Source: a virus
Length of the DNA stretch: 63,098 nucleotides
Strand: one strand, 5' to 3'
IMG/VR virus record: IMGVR_UViG_3300044641_004951
Location: 1-63,098 of that record
Shown here: piece after piece, positions 27,353 to 39,200 of the stretch
Position numbering within the stretch: position 1 is the first letter of the stretch
Layout of the letters: each line of letters starts with the position of its first letter
The notes under the pieces: model-generated
Told to the model about the DNA's origin: nothing
Databases searched by the model: none
Seen by the model: the letters and a program-made list of their open reading frames with translations, nothing else
Made by a program: the position numbers and the translations under genes

Positions 27353-29467
27353 TTAAGCGGTTAATGCAATACCTCTAATATTTTCAACTGCCGGACGATA
27401 TAGGACGTTATCCGATAGTAGAACTATTTTAAATGCAAACGTCTTATATGTATCTTGTGCGCTGAGACTATTATTAATATACCTTACGATACCTGAATTT
27501 AAATAATTCTTGAAAGCACTATTTTTCAAGGTTACCTTTTCTACATTTAGTGTAGTAGAAGCTGAAATGAATCCTGAATGATTAGTCTTTGTAGAGTCTA
27601 GAGTAGTATCTATGGTCAAAGTTGTAGTGTTAGAAGCAGTAACCACCGCAATTAACGAATTGTTAGGAGTCAATGGGCTGTAAATGCGCACCACATCGTT
27701 AGGCTGAATGTTAGCTGTTGCATGATTATTAACCGTACTCACTGCACCAGTAAAAATGGCGCTGTTATTTGCCGAGCTAAATTTGCCTGGAAATAGCGTG
27801 CCTGACGAAAGAGTCTCTGCATTAGCAAGTGGGAAGTTCGGAAGACCAAATTCTAGCTCTACCAAGTCGTTAGGATTGCTTGCATTGCTTAGCAGCGTTG
27901 CAGGGGAAAGAAGTTCTAGATAAGACCAGTTCTTAGTGTCTAGAGATTCTGGATCATAGCTGTTCTGCAATCTTACATACACTTCGATATCTGTATTTTG
28001 TGGCTTGAAGGCTGTTAAAAATACTTTAATATCTTCAGCGTCTTGACCTTGGGCAAGAGTAATTGACTTAGAAATATACTTAGCCACCGCATTGCCGTTA
28101 GGCGTGTGTTCATTTGCGGTATTGTTGTTTACATCGAACTTAAACGTAAACAGATTCATATGCTGCTCACTTAGCATTGGAGAGGCATATTCATTATCCG
28201 AAGTCATAGTAACATCTAACACAGCGGACTTACCACTGGTTAAGTTTAAAGGATTTTGTACTTCAGTAGAGCGCGAGAAAATATACGCGGCAAAATCATT
28301 CATCTCTAGCTTATTGCCGTAAATTAAGTCGTAACTCTTATTTACAGTTGTGTATAAACTATTAGCCACCTTAACATTAACGTCGACATAGGTGCCGGGA
28401 GGTGTGGCACTTCTAAACTGCTGCTCTAACGCATGAATAGGAAAGTCCCAAAGCGTTGATATAGTAAGCATGGCGTTAGAAGAAATACCGTGTACGTTCT
28501 GGGCGGCTTGGAAGCAGAAGTTACTATTGGCCGCTGTTGATGCTACAAGGACTAAAGAGTTTGCTTCCGGTAGGTAATCGAATACTCTTGCCACCGGAGA
28601 TACAATATATTTTGCTGTCGCATTAGTAAATGCAGGAAGCGACTCAAGAGTCATTGACGTATTACTCGTAACTGTCTTTACTCTTCTAATATCATTAGTA
28701 GTACCAGAATTAAGGACGATGTACCCACCAGAGGTATAAGTTGTTTGGAAAGTAGTTCCTGTGCCTGTCACGGTAAATGACTGAGCATTAACACTGACGG
28801 TCTGCGCTGCTGGAAATCCATTATTAGCAAATACTAATTCACCAGGAGTAAAGTTGCCAGAGAGTGTGTTAGTATTAAATCTTATAAACTCATAATTTCT
28901 ATTTACTACATTATACGTCTTAGCAAGTGAAGTAAATCTCGCCACTCGCACAACCATCTTAAGATCGGTATCGTGTAAAGGCGTAGGTACACTACCATTG
29001 GTAATGTTGTAAAACTTACCATCCAGTATACCTAAAGTGGTAGCCGTAGATACATCGGTGCTGTTGTATAGTTGATCAGAAGCTTTATTACGCCAAATAG
29101 CAAATCCTGTATCTGAGCCATCGAATTTGATAGCGATAGCGTACATTGTATTTGTCTTAATAGCTACTGGTACAGAGAAAGTGAATTTAGTAGCTGTCTG
29201 AGCACTCGACGACGTCTGAATGGCGCTATACTCAACTCTAGCTCTTCCTAGACTTAACGACAGATCAGGTACATTGTCATTACCTACCAGACGCGTAGGA
29301 AGTATGTAAATAGTTACACCTGGTGCAGGTAGATTGCTACTAGTTGAGCCTCTAGACGGCTTATTACTAAAGAACAAATCTACACTAGTAATGTGCGTAG
29401 CATCGCTTCTATTAACTAGATTGCGATCAATGAAAAATGTTTGAGCTAATTCAGCTACTATTGACAT
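27353..29467 (-). CDS. Large virion structural protein (fibre/baseplate-associated)
   Basis: The 704-residue protein starts MSIVAELAQTFFIDRNLVNR and has features shared by cyanophage-type structural proteins: DLFFSNKPSRGSTSSNLPAP, YAIAIKFDG and a middle VARVFDYLPEANSLV segment. It is beta-rich, with no enzymatic motif. It sits between the DUF4815 side and the fibre side of the operon, as in other T4-like aquatic phages where homologs are detected in virions. I give no T4 gp number; a gp10 equivalent is possible by position. Confidence 0.7.
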   Translation of the reverse strand: MSIVAELAQTFFIDRNLVNRSDATHITSVDLFFSNKPSRGSTSSNLPAPGVTIYILPTRLVGNDNVPDLSLSLGRARVEYSAIQTSSSAQTATKFTFSVPVAIKTNTMYAIAIKFDGSDTGFAIWRNKASDQLYNSTDVSTATTLGILDGKFYNITNGSVPTPLHDTDLKMVVRVARFTSLAKTYNVVNRNYEFIRFNTNTLSGNFTPGELVFANNGFPAAQTVSVNAQSFTVTGTGTTFQTTYTSGGYIVLNSGTTNDIRRVKTVTSNTSMTLESLPAFTNATAKYIVSPVARVFDYLPEANSLVLVASTAANSNFCFQAAQNVHGISSNAMLTISTLWDFPIHALEQQFRSATPPGTYVDVNVKVANSLYTTVNKSYDLIYGNKLEMNDFAAYIFSRSTEVQNPLNLTSGKSAVLDVTMTSDNEYASPMLSEQHMNLFTFKFDVNNNTANEHTPNGNAVAKYISKSITLAQGQDAEDIKVFLTAFKPQNTDIEVYVRLQNSYDPESLDTKNWSYLELLSPATLLSNASNPNDLVELEFGLPNFPLANAETLSSGTLFPGKFSSANNSAIFTGAVSTVNNHATANIQPNDVVRIYSPLTPNNSLIAVVTASNTTTLTIDTTLDSTKTNHSGFISASTTLNVEKVTLKNSAFKNYLNSGIVRYINNSLSAQDTYKTFAFKIVLLSDNVLYRPAVENIRGIALTA

Positions 29468-29485
29468 TTATATTCCTAAAGATAG

Positions 29486-30169
29486 TTAATAGATGCCGGA
29501 TGCAGTTATACCAGCTCCATGTCCTGTATTGTCACCAGCACCCGACGAGTCAAAACCATATGCTACATCAGACGCAGGTCCAAATACTCCGGGGTCCACG
29601 GGACCTATAACTGTCCCGCCATCGGGATTGGGTCCATCCCCCGTTATCCCAGTATCATAATATGTCGTAGTACCAGCTGGTTTAATTTCCGTAAACTGAA
29701 TACCGTAACTTAACTGTATAACACCGGTGGCATAGCACCTAGCCTTGCGTAATGTCTGCGTTAAGTTATCAGTATCTACAGTATCACTTAACGATCCTAC
29801 CACTGCATCAGCAGTAGTTGCATCTAGTACTATTAGAGACTTAGGACCACCATTAAGTTGGGCGTAAGAATAGTATGCTTCTTCTGTAGTAAAGTTTTGT
29901 TTCGTAATAGAATCGGTATACGTAAAATCAAATGTAATAGTACCGTTCAAATTAGTAACTAACTTACTACTATAGCTAGCCACATTAAATATAGGTCCAA
30001 CAAACGTATCTGAATTAGACTCATTAACTAATACCTGCTTCACCTGCGAACTAGGAACTAACACGCCATCAAAAAATAACTTGACCTCAGTAACGGGATT
30101 AAGTCCATTAATAGTTACTCTGAATGTCTGGCCTCCAGTTACGTATAAATTTTGAATAGTTCTTGCCAT
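29486..30169 (-). CDS. Hypothetical structural protein downstream of a late promoter
   Basis: The 227-residue protein begins MARTIQNLYVTGGQTFRVTI followed by VTEVKLFFDGVLVPSSQV, then a glycine- and proline-rich C-terminus (GDGPNPDGGTVIGPVDPG, ending GAGITASGIY). The N-terminal part looks like a small beta-sandwich, and related segments occur in phage structural proteins. A perfect TATAAATA lies 18 bases upstream. It is the first gene of the fibre block after the DUF4815 gene. Confidence 0.6.
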   Translation of the reverse strand: MARTIQNLYVTGGQTFRVTINGLNPVTEVKLFFDGVLVPSSQVKQVLVNESNSDTFVGPIFNVASYSSKLVTNLNGTITFDFTYTDSITKQNFTTEEAYYSYAQLNGGPKSLIVLDATTADAVVGSLSDTVDTDNLTQTLRKARCYATGVIQLSYGIQFTEIKPAGTTTYYDTGITGDGPNPDGGTVIGPVDPGVFGPASDVAYGFDSSGAGDNTGHGAGITASGIY

Positions 30170-30186
30170 TTGCTAACCTTTTTTAA

Positions 30187-30194
30187 TATTTATA
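30187..30194 (-). promoter_or_regulatory. T4-type late promoter (TATAAATA)
   Basis: An exact TATAAATA on the minus strand, 18 bases upstream of the 227-residue structural gene, in the 34-base gap after the DUF4815 gene. It separates the baseplate block from the fibre block in transcription. Confidence 0.75.
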
Positions 30195-30203
30195 CGTTAT
30201 TAT

Positions 30204-33200
30204 TTACCTCGAAGCATTTCTACCACCAGTGCTTGAATCCGTTGTTTGCGCATATCCATCAGTAATTTTTATCTCAGCCTTTAGCAGCACCTTAAAGCTG
30301 TTTGGCGTTATACTCATATTACCGATAAACTTAATGTTTGTGCCGTCACTTCCGATTGCTGATGTGAACTTATCCTGTCTTACCACTACTTCCTCATCAA
30401 ATGGAAGCATGATTACATTTTCATGCATTACATCTAGACCAGGCTCGGTAAGACTACCGTCCCCTACTACGTCAGCCTGCACGTCGCTATCGGTATAGTC
30501 TAGTCTGGCTTGAATATTGTATGTAGAACTAGGCGGGTATAGTCTAGTATTTACTTGATCGATGTAGCAGTTAAACTCAGTATCACCAGTATCCCCGCGG
30601 TTGTAATCGTTGAACTGCTCAACAAAGAAACCATTCTTGAATCTATTAGTACCATCAATACCACTTGGTATTAGCAGGTCTTTTGTTTTTTGTTCTAGCG
30701 AGTTTAGACTGGTATAATATTCAAGATTTTCTAGTCTTCTTTCCAGACGACTAATATCATTCATGGTGTAGCGAGTAACTTGCTGCTGCATTCCTAAGCT
30801 TCTAAGTTCTCGCTCGCCAATGGTGTAATTTCTTGCCCTTGTATTAACTGGCTTGGTAGTACCTGTACTCTTAGCAATAAGCGATACTGTATTGCTTGAC
30901 GGTACTCTTGGAAGAGAAGGATATGGAGGCACTGCAATAATACCTAGCGCCATAGTATCTGGAGGAAGTGAAGGTACGTTAGCATTCACGTCAGAAGATG
31001 TACCTTCTAAGATATTAAAGTCACCCTTAGTATCAATGGTAATAAGGTCAATTCTAGGCAGATAGTGCTCGTAAACCGCCGAGAACGTAGAATCAGGTAC
31101 TGGGAATAACTTATCGCTAGAATTAAATGTAGATGTTGTTACTGGATTAACAGTTGCTGATCCTACTGTAGATGTAAGGACGGCAGTGTTACTAATTCTC
31201 GGTCTAAAGTCTATTACATCTCTTAAATCTCTATAACTACCATATGAATTAATAAACTCCGGTACCTCAACTATATTAATAGCCGTATTGCCTAGACCAG
31301 CTGCATTACTATTATTAGATGTAATCGTATAAGATCCAATAGTAAAGAAACCTTCAGAAGATGTAGTAAATGCATCTAAGTCAACCAGCAACCAGTCTGA
31401 TGTGGATAATGAATAGTCGCTATTATAAACTTTAACTAACTTCGAATGATCGTAATGACTGTCTTTTTGTCCATTGTCAAGGAAGAAGTATCTAGTTACG
31501 TTTGTAGAGTTGGTATTAACTGCCGAACTACCAGCAACGTAAACATTATTAAGTCTAAATCCATCAGGCACGCCCAGACACCAAGGCCCGTTATTGGATG
31601 CTACGTTATTGGCCATACTTAACTTAACATAAAGATTTCTCTTAATGTTTTTAGTTACTGGCGTTGCACCTTGACGAGAGACGTTAAGGGTAATTTGATT
31701 TTCCGTTGAACTAGTAATACCGGTACCTAGATCAATAGTTAACGTAGTACCATCTCCATTAGTGTTTGCAGAAAAAGTACTTGAAGTAGAGATAGGTAAT
31801 AACGCAGGGAATACTCTTCTTACCGTTGCACTTGCGTTAGTAGAATTAGAATACACACCACTCAAAGTCAAAGTATTTACGTTTACTACAGATTCTACTC
31901 TATAATTAAATGTATTCGACCCATTAACAATTTGAATATGATCACCATCGTCAAAGAACGTTCCAATATTGGTTCCTGTAACAGTAGTAGAATTATTTGT
32001 TATACTAATAGAAGTATAGTTAGTACTACCCACCATAGTAACAGAAGGTACAATTACAAGATCTCTTAGCTGAACACTATTAAGTGTTACTGACGAGCCG
32101 TAACTAATCTTATCCGCTCCAGAAACAGTAACAGTAGCTATACCAGAAGTAGCTACGTTAGCCGTGCTAGTAGTTCTGTACTGATAAGTTATAGCGTTTG
32201 CTGACTTGACGGCATTTAATCCTGTAGTGAATACTAGCGTATTAAATTTGTTATCTTTTAATACCGCCTCATTCTGCGAGGTTTGTGGATTGGTTTCTAG
32301 TACTAAGTCAGCATATGCTTCAGGAGAAGACGAGTAAATGCTCTGAACGGCCTTAAATGACTTACCTGCGTTCATTACAATATCAAACAGATACAATCTA
32401 TATCTAGCCGTAGGAGTTCCAGGAACTCCTGAATCTAATACCACCGATCTAACTCTTGCCGTACCTATTGACGTACCTGGCGATGTTGCACCAGAAATAT
32501 AATTCTTTGGCGCAGGATATAACTCAACCTGATCACCGGTCTTAAAGTCAAAAGAACCAGCTAGCTCTTCTACCAGTACATAATTGCCGTAATTAAGACT
32601 AATAGTGCGAGAATCGGTAATCTTAGTATCTACTCCTCTTCTAAGAGGTAGAGTAGTATTTTGCCTACTACCAACTCTAACGCCACTCACATATGCAAGT
32701 CCAGGGTCAACTACTAAGTCAACGTAGTTGTTATTTGTCGTAGATTTGTCCTTGGTAGACATAACGAACTTATCGATAACGAAATTGCCAGCTGTCTCTC
32801 TAGTACGTCTCTGCATTTCCTTACCGATTTCATTATACTGAGTATAATTAAATTCCCTGCTCGGCTCCCCATCCTTAAATTCAACTAACGGCAAGAATGT
32901 ATTATTTGCGCCAATACTATCGGTATTTACTACTCTTAAGGTAGGAGTAAGTTTTAATCGGTTAGCACCTGGGGCAGCGTAGTTAGGAGTCCCCGTAGCA
33001 AGATCTAGTAGAGTAGAGTCCACGCTACTATTAACTATCGATTCAGTAGTTACAAAACCTACCGTAACACCATTTACATTACTAGAGTATGCATTGACAA
33101 TAATAGTCTGAGGTTCAACTCGTACAAAATGACCTTTATGGAATATAATTCCTTCAGTAACACTAAATGCGTACCCATTACCAACAGGGGTTGTACCGCT

Positions 33201-34217
33201 AGCATTATATAAAGAACCAGCTACAGTCACTTGTGCTTTATAATTGTATGGGGTAATATTAAGATTAGTTAGAGTGCCGCTAGACGTACGAATAGAAACG
33301 TGTGGTAGAACATCATAGTTAGAACCCGGTGATACTAGTGAAATGTCACTTACAATACCTGAACCGTCAGTAGTAATTGTGGCAGATGCTCCAGACCCAA
33401 CCTTAGCAACTACTAAGGCTGAATTACTACCCTGGACAATATTCTGCCCAGCGGTAATATTCCACTTGTTAGAAGTAACGTCTGGATTAGAAAGATCGGC
33501 GTTTATAGGACGTATCTTTAACAGGGTATACCCAGCCCCAGATGTATAGGTGTTAGATCCTACTTGAATAGTACCAAAAGTACTATTTGATTCTATGACG
33601 TAAACGTTAGCTGTATTAGCGCCAATGGTCTGACTTACACCAGCACCAGAACCTATAGTGCTATTAGCCACAACGATAGCGCTAATAATTTGTACGGTAT
33701 CTGAATTAGAAAAACCCGTACCGCCGTTCACAACATTAAAGTCATAAAGCTGGAACGCATCACTGTAAACAGTAAGCACGTCATCGGCAGCAAATGTAGA
33801 AGTTGATCCGCTAGTACCTGCATTAATATATTTTAAGAATATATAATTGGTATCTGGGTCACGGGATTGGAAACCAGTTCTGTAATTGACTACCTGGGCG
33901 ATTAAATTAGAACTGTTCTTAGCGTATAGTCCAACATATGTAGACGGTACTACTGGCTGGCCGTCGACCTGTAAGTCAAGAATCTTTACATAGTTATACT
34001 TAAAATTGTAGCGAAAATTAACCCCGCTAATAATAGTACCACTTTTAAATATATGATCGCCAAACTTTTCAATCTGGTTTTGTAGTATAGATTGAAGCTG
34101 GGTAAGTTCACGGGCCTGTAAAGCAACGCCTGGTCTAAACAGTATCTTGTAATAATCATTAGTAGGGGTGTAATCGTCAAAATATGGCGATACGTTTAGA
34201 TTAGTCTCAATAGGCAT
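30204..34217 (-). CDS. DUF4815-domain virion protein
   Basis: The 1337-residue protein starts with NVSPYFDDYTPTNDYYKILF, RPGVALQARELTQLQSILQN and QIEKFGDHIFKSGTIISG (residues 8-65), the hallmark N-terminus of DUF4815 proteins of T4-like cyanophages. The middle is a long series of beta-rich, Asn/Ser/Thr-rich repeats, and the last third contains a helical piece (NDISRLERRLENLEYYTSLN) and ends in serine/glycine. It is structural, probably a baseplate-associated fibre component or wedge extension. It follows gp8 by 9 bases and is in the same operon. Confidence 0.82.
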   Translation of the reverse strand: MPIETNLNVSPYFDDYTPTNDYYKILFRPGVALQARELTQLQSILQNQIEKFGDHIFKSGTIISGVNFRYNFKYNYVKILDLQVDGQPVVPSTYVGLYAKNSSNLIAQVVNYRTGFQSRDPDTNYIFLKYINAGTSGSTSTFAADDVLTVYSDAFQLYDFNVVNGGTGFSNSDTVQIISAIVVANSTIGSGAGVSQTIGANTANVYVIESNSTFGTIQVGSNTYTSGAGYTLLKIRPINADLSNPDVTSNKWNITAGQNIVQGSNSALVVAKVGSGASATITTDGSGIVSDISLVSPGSNYDVLPHVSIRTSSGTLTNLNITPYNYKAQVTVAGSLYNASGTTPVGNGYAFSVTEGIIFHKGHFVRVEPQTIIVNAYSSNVNGVTVGFVTTESIVNSSVDSTLLDLATGTPNYAAPGANRLKLTPTLRVVNTDSIGANNTFLPLVEFKDGEPSREFNYTQYNEIGKEMQRRTRETAGNFVIDKFVMSTKDKSTTNNNYVDLVVDPGLAYVSGVRVGSRQNTTLPLRRGVDTKITDSRTISLNYGNYVLVEELAGSFDFKTGDQVELYPAPKNYISGATSPGTSIGTARVRSVVLDSGVPGTPTARYRLYLFDIVMNAGKSFKAVQSIYSSSPEAYADLVLETNPQTSQNEAVLKDNKFNTLVFTTGLNAVKSANAITYQYRTTSTANVATSGIATVTVSGADKISYGSSVTLNSVQLRDLVIVPSVTMVGSTNYTSISITNNSTTVTGTNIGTFFDDGDHIQIVNGSNTFNYRVESVVNVNTLTLSGVYSNSTNASATVRRVFPALLPISTSSTFSANTNGDGTTLTIDLGTGITSSTENQITLNVSRQGATPVTKNIKRNLYVKLSMANNVASNNGPWCLGVPDGFRLNNVYVAGSSAVNTNSTNVTRYFFLDNGQKDSHYDHSKLVKVYNSDYSLSTSDWLLVDLDAFTTSSEGFFTIGSYTITSNNSNAAGLGNTAINIVEVPEFINSYGSYRDLRDVIDFRPRISNTAVLTSTVGSATVNPVTTSTFNSSDKLFPVPDSTFSAVYEHYLPRIDLITIDTKGDFNILEGTSSDVNANVPSLPPDTMALGIIAVPPYPSLPRVPSSNTVSLIAKSTGTTKPVNTRARNYTIGERELRSLGMQQQVTRYTMNDISRLERRLENLEYYTSLNSLEQKTKDLLIPSGIDGTNRFKNGFFVEQFNDYNRGDTGDTEFNCYIDQVNTRLYPPSSTYNIQARLDYTDSDVQADVVGDGSLTEPGLDVMHENVIMLPFDEEVVVRQDKFTSAIGSDGTNIKFIGNMSITPNSFKVLLKAEIKITDGYAQTTDSSTGGRNASR

Positions 34218-34226
34218 TTTTACCTC

Positions 34227-36242
34227 TTAAAATTTCAAAACCAGTCTTATGGTTTCTGATTGTGAGTTTGATCGTGTTACAGGTTCTATATTCTCTATGT
34301 ATAATAGGTCTCCAGAGCCTTTGACTACATCAGATGTGTATTTAATAGAGCCTAGAGTGTAGTATCCTCCACTCTCGTTCTGTAAAGGTGTAGCAGGGTC
34401 GGCGTTTATGGGTCCGCGCTCACTAGTTAAGAAAACGTGCGTTGTATTAGCCGAATGATAATATGCATTAGAAAGAGATATGTTATCCTGATATACTAAG
34501 TCGTCTTCATCGAAGTCACCAGATACTGAACTGTAATTTATTCTAGTTCTAGCGTCAAAGGTATTCCATGAATTGTAATTCTTCTCGTTTACCCCTATTG
34601 CAGTAACATTAGCCATAGCACCAGATGCTGCACCAATTATTCTCTTACCTACAGCAAGCTTAGGATCAGTATTTCCTAGAGTAATGTATGGGCTGCTATT
34701 TCCTATCTTAATACCTCTAGCAACGATAGCAGCATAAGCAATCTTGCCCCCGGTATCAATAGTAAGCCCGCTGTTACTATTTAAAACAATACTCGTTGTA
34801 TTTGTAACTGCATTAATTGTTCTGATGAACTGTAAGTTATTGATCGTATCAAAAACTATTACATTATCACCCGCCTTTAAAAACCCATTAAATTCTGTAT
34901 CAGTGCCAGTCAATATTGTATTACTTGAGTTAGATGATACAGTACCCGTTAACGTAGTATAATCAACCTGATAAACAGTCTCACCAGCAACAAAAGTTCC
35001 AGATTCGGTACCTAAGGTTAAGTTAACGTTATTAAAGAGAGGATCTTTAAGCACTGCTATTTGCCCGAAATCATTCTCAGTACTTACATATCCGCTCTCA
35101 TTATTAGCAAAAGTAACGCTAATACCTAAATGTCTACTACCTAACTCATTAATAGTATCGCTACCGTGCCCACCACCAGGTGGTATAATCACGTTAAGAG
35201 TAGCACTATTACTCACCCCGCCAGTATTACCCGTAATTACAGCTGATGCATATGTATACCCTTCGCCTCTATCTCTTAATACGATTCCATTAATATAATT
35301 GTTTACTCCAGCTCCTGAAGTAACAGTTGCGTAACCTATCGCATTAGTAGTGCCATCTCCAAGTACTTGCACATAAGGAGCTACGGTATACTCAGTACCC
35401 GATGTCGGGGATGTGTCAAAAACTCTGTCTACAGTAGCAACTCTACTGGCAGCTGAATAGCTTACTATTTTTCTAAGTTGTCCCGAGCCTGTTCCTGCAG
35501 TTATAACGATGCCGCTACCTACGTAAAAATCATTATTGGATGAGGCCGTGTTAGCTAGTTTGTATGTAGTAGTGTTACCTCCAGGTATTGCATCTCTTAA
35601 ATCAGTTGCCGTAAATATACCTGATAGGGTTGCAACATAATTAGAACCTGGATACGTAATAGTAATAACGTCAATAGCTCCAGAAACTACGTTTGCAGCT
35701 ACGTTTGCACTTTGTACAACAGGCATGTATTCAGACGTGGCAAATTTTTCAAAGTCATCCTCGGTCATCTTATACATTAACTTCCAGACGTAACCATCCG
35801 AAGTAGTAGTAAAGTTACATGCACCTTCACTTGTGCTAGTTGACCCTGGGTTTACTGTTGAATTAGCCCCGCCATTATTACTTAATACCTTATAAACATA
35901 ATAAGTTGAGCCCTGATCGCTAACTACGTAAAATTGCTTATCAAATAATCCGGTATCTGTATCACTGTACATGCTGTAAACCGTATTAGTCGTCCAGTTC
36001 ACTCTGGGTATCATGTAAGATACATCATTTGAATTTATTTTTTTACCAAAGACTAATTGCTCGTAGTAATCAGTCTCTACATCTTTAATTCTATCGTAAG
36101 GCGTTGTGACAGTGTTATTTGCGTAGGGAGTATGCTTGCTAGTAGTAACGTAGTAAACGTTATTAGCTGGTTCACTAATAGATTCAATAATCTGTTCTAC
36201 AGCATGCTTGCCTAACTTCTTAGTAATTAACTGGTTACCCAT
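34227..36242 (-). CDS. 8: Baseplate wedge protein gp8-like (expanded)
   Basis: The 671-residue protein has gp8-type landmarks: VYYVTTSKHTPYAN (compare FITFGRSEPWS), SNDVSYMIPRVNWTTNTVYS (compare VIPRRDW), then YVVSDQGSTYYVYKVL and TTSDGYVWKLMYKMT near residue 150, matching GDGYVWEYLFEI in T4. The C-terminal DLLYIENIEPVTRSNSQSET with a final hydrophobic LVLKF is like MIYMENRPPI...ILFTF. It is about twice T4 gp8 (334 aa), with beta-rich repeats inserted between residues ~180 and 560. It lies between gp7-like and DUF4815, the T4 6-7-8 order. Confidence 0.82.
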   Translation of the reverse strand: MGNQLITKKLGKHAVEQIIESISEPANNVYYVTTSKHTPYANNTVTTPYDRIKDVETDYYEQLVFGKKINSNDVSYMIPRVNWTTNTVYSMYSDTDTGLFDKQFYVVSDQGSTYYVYKVLSNNGGANSTVNPGSTSTSEGACNFTTTSDGYVWKLMYKMTEDDFEKFATSEYMPVVQSANVAANVVSGAIDVITITYPGSNYVATLSGIFTATDLRDAIPGGNTTTYKLANTASSNNDFYVGSGIVITAGTGSGQLRKIVSYSAASRVATVDRVFDTSPTSGTEYTVAPYVQVLGDGTTNAIGYATVTSGAGVNNYINGIVLRDRGEGYTYASAVITGNTGGVSNSATLNVIIPPGGGHGSDTINELGSRHLGISVTFANNESGYVSTENDFGQIAVLKDPLFNNVNLTLGTESGTFVAGETVYQVDYTTLTGTVSSNSSNTILTGTDTEFNGFLKAGDNVIVFDTINNLQFIRTINAVTNTTSIVLNSNSGLTIDTGGKIAYAAIVARGIKIGNSSPYITLGNTDPKLAVGKRIIGAASGAMANVTAIGVNEKNYNSWNTFDARTRINYSSVSGDFDEDDLVYQDNISLSNAYYHSANTTHVFLTSERGPINADPATPLQNESGGYYTLGSIKYTSDVVKGSGDLLYIENIEPVTRSNSQSETIRLVLKF

Positions 36243-36245
36243 ATA

Positions 36246-39200
36246 TTATGCTATTGTTATTGAACTATTAGCCACCGAAATAGTACTGTCGGCAAGTGAT
36301 GAAGTTACATATTTACCAAACATTCTAGTACCTGCCACGTGTAAGATGCTTTTCAGCATGTCTTTATAACTATCGAATGGAACTTGAGTGCGTACCTCAT
36401 ATGAGAATTCTTGATAGAATTCCCCGTCGTGTAGATATCTGTAGTTATCTGTAAATCCATCGTATGAGGTATATCTACCTTCTTCATTACCTTGGTTAAG
36501 TATATTTGCTTTACCAGAAGCAACTCTTTCACCGTCTTCTGATACAATATTTATACCTTCGTCTTGAACGTAACCGAACCCAGAGCTAACTATCTGTAGA
36601 TTAGAAATAGAACCTGTTGCGGTAACGACGTTAGCAGCAATGTTAGCATTTAATCCTATAATAGCACGATTATTATCTGGTATTGCATAACTAATTTCTG
36701 CATTAGCACCTGACGTTATACCAATAATATAGTTAGAGGTATTAGGGGCGAACTCAGTAAATAAAGAAATTCGCTTTACATTCAATATCCCAGTATCGAC
36801 GTTATAAGAGATAACTCTACCTCTTGCCGTCACTGTGTCAGTATCACTGTTATTGGCGCTAGTAACATTCAATTGACTATTAGAAGTTAATCCTATTAGC
36901 TTGTAAATAACCGTATTAGAGGCGCTAGAAATTAAAGTACTGCCTGAAGCACCGGTAACATTAGTAGAATTAGCCTGGAAAGTACCTGTCACATTTATTA
37001 CTACTAAAGTATTGGCATTCAAAGCTTCTAATTTTCCGCTTGCTGTAGATTGAGTAAGAGTTTCCCCTGCAACAAATCCTGTAGTCGTAGATACTGTTAG
37101 TATAGAAGCATTAGTAGTGTTACTGAACGTACCCGAAGCATTTTCTATCTCTATAGTATGTACTCCGGTGCTCTCAGAAGCCACTCTAACAGTACCCTCG
37201 CCTGCTATAGTAATTCCATTATTAGTAAATACATACTCAGATATATCAAAGGTAGAAGTGTTACCGGAGTAATTATTACCCACCACGGTAACAGTATTAA
37301 TAGTATTATATTGCTGCACTAGTTCACCAGGTGTAAATACCCCGTTATTGTTTTTAAGTGCTAAAATATAATCTCTCTTACCATAAGCAGCCACACTAGG
37401 CTCAAATGCAAGAGCAAATGGATCGATGTTGTAATTTTCACCTGGGTTAATACCTGTAAGAGATGCTATAGTGCCTATTGTTTTTTGTTCAAAAGTAAGC
37501 AGATCTAGTATTAAATACGAAATATCACCTACAGGCAATTTTGGAAATCCAAGAGGAAATAGAGCTACTATATCGGCACCAGAGCCTGAAGAACTACCCC
37601 CGCTAGAATTTGCAATAGTTAAAGTCGGAGAAGAAATATAACCATCCCCTACGTTAGCAGATAATGAAACTCCGGTTATTACACCACTAGAATCTGTAAC
37701 TATAGTGGCATTTCCTGCACTGGTGTTAGAACTACCACCTGCAAACGTTATTTTGTCAGTATTACTATATCCAGAGCCTCCGGTAATTATTAGTAAATCA
37801 CTTATGTAACCGTATGTTGAATTAGCCCCGCAAATTAACATCTCAGAAAACTTTACTGAGTTTGATCCTGGTCCGTCGTTATTAGCGGATATTCGGTTAG
37901 GAGATAATAATACCGTCTCTAAATCACTTATGAAACCTATATCAAAGTCCGCACCTGTGCCTGTAGATACCGAGCTCACATTAGGTGTGGTTAAAGTCTC
38001 ATTTTCAATCACTAATGATAACTTAGAGACATTAGTGCCGTAAAATGTATTAGAAATATTAGAAACACCAACCGCTGTAGAATTACTGCCTACGACGTTG
38101 CCAGTAGCTGTAATATTGGTGAAGGATGAGAATGTACCGCCAACCAGACTTCCAATTTTAATTATAGTATTACTAGACGTTGTGGTTGAGGTGTTGCTTC
38201 CAGTATTCCACACACCGGTGACCGAGCTTAAATTGTACAGCCTACCAAGTTCTACCCCAGAAGAAGTAGCAGTAGCTATAACAGTAGTATTCGAATTGTC
38301 GCTGTATACCGCAAGAGCACTAGAATTATTAAACGTACCTACAGTATTACTTACCGCAATCACCGCCACGTTAGTACGTGCATAATTGCTCTCTTTTGGT
38401 GTTGCGGAAATGTATCCGTAAGCACCGGTATCGGCTTGGAAAATATAATTACCAACGGCCAGTCCGTTGTTAGTACTACTACCTCCACTAATGCTTATAA
38501 TAGTTACTGGTCTTGATTCAGTAACTGTACCTGTACCTGTTATGCTAGAACTCGTATAGTGTCTAAGCTCATCACCAACATTAAAAGTTATAGAGTTATT
38601 AGTAACAATAACCGATCTGCCCGTAACAGCTAAAGAACTAGCCGATAGAGTATTGCCGTTAATAGGTGAAATAATTAATAGCGCGTTATTGGTGTAGGCA
38701 GTTTTATTTGAAGATGCTACTACACAGGTATTGCCTCCAGGGGTAACTAAAATATCCGAATTAGATACTTCACCTATAATATTATTAAGGGTTAAATTAA
38801 ATAGAGATTGGGTAGCTGTAGTTCCTAGAGGAATTGATTTAGGGTATATTTTAACGTAATTGTTCTTAATGTAAGTATTAGCAATTACAAAAGGCATAAT
38901 CTGGTTTCGTAGCCAGTCTCTTGCACCTACGGAAATAGTGTTAGAATTTTCTGCGTATTTTTTAAAGTTGCTTACATCAGCGGTATTCATACTACCGCTG
39001 TTATCGGTGTCGTATACTTTGTATGACGTACCGGTTACTGTAGTGTCTAAGAATGATCTTAAGGTTGAATCTAATGAACCTAATGACTGCAGCGATCTTT
39101 CTATATCAACATAACTCGCTACATAAAAACTATCAAAATTGTAGACTAAATTCTCACTTACATAATCAAACGTTGATACTGATCCATTTACAGTAAAATC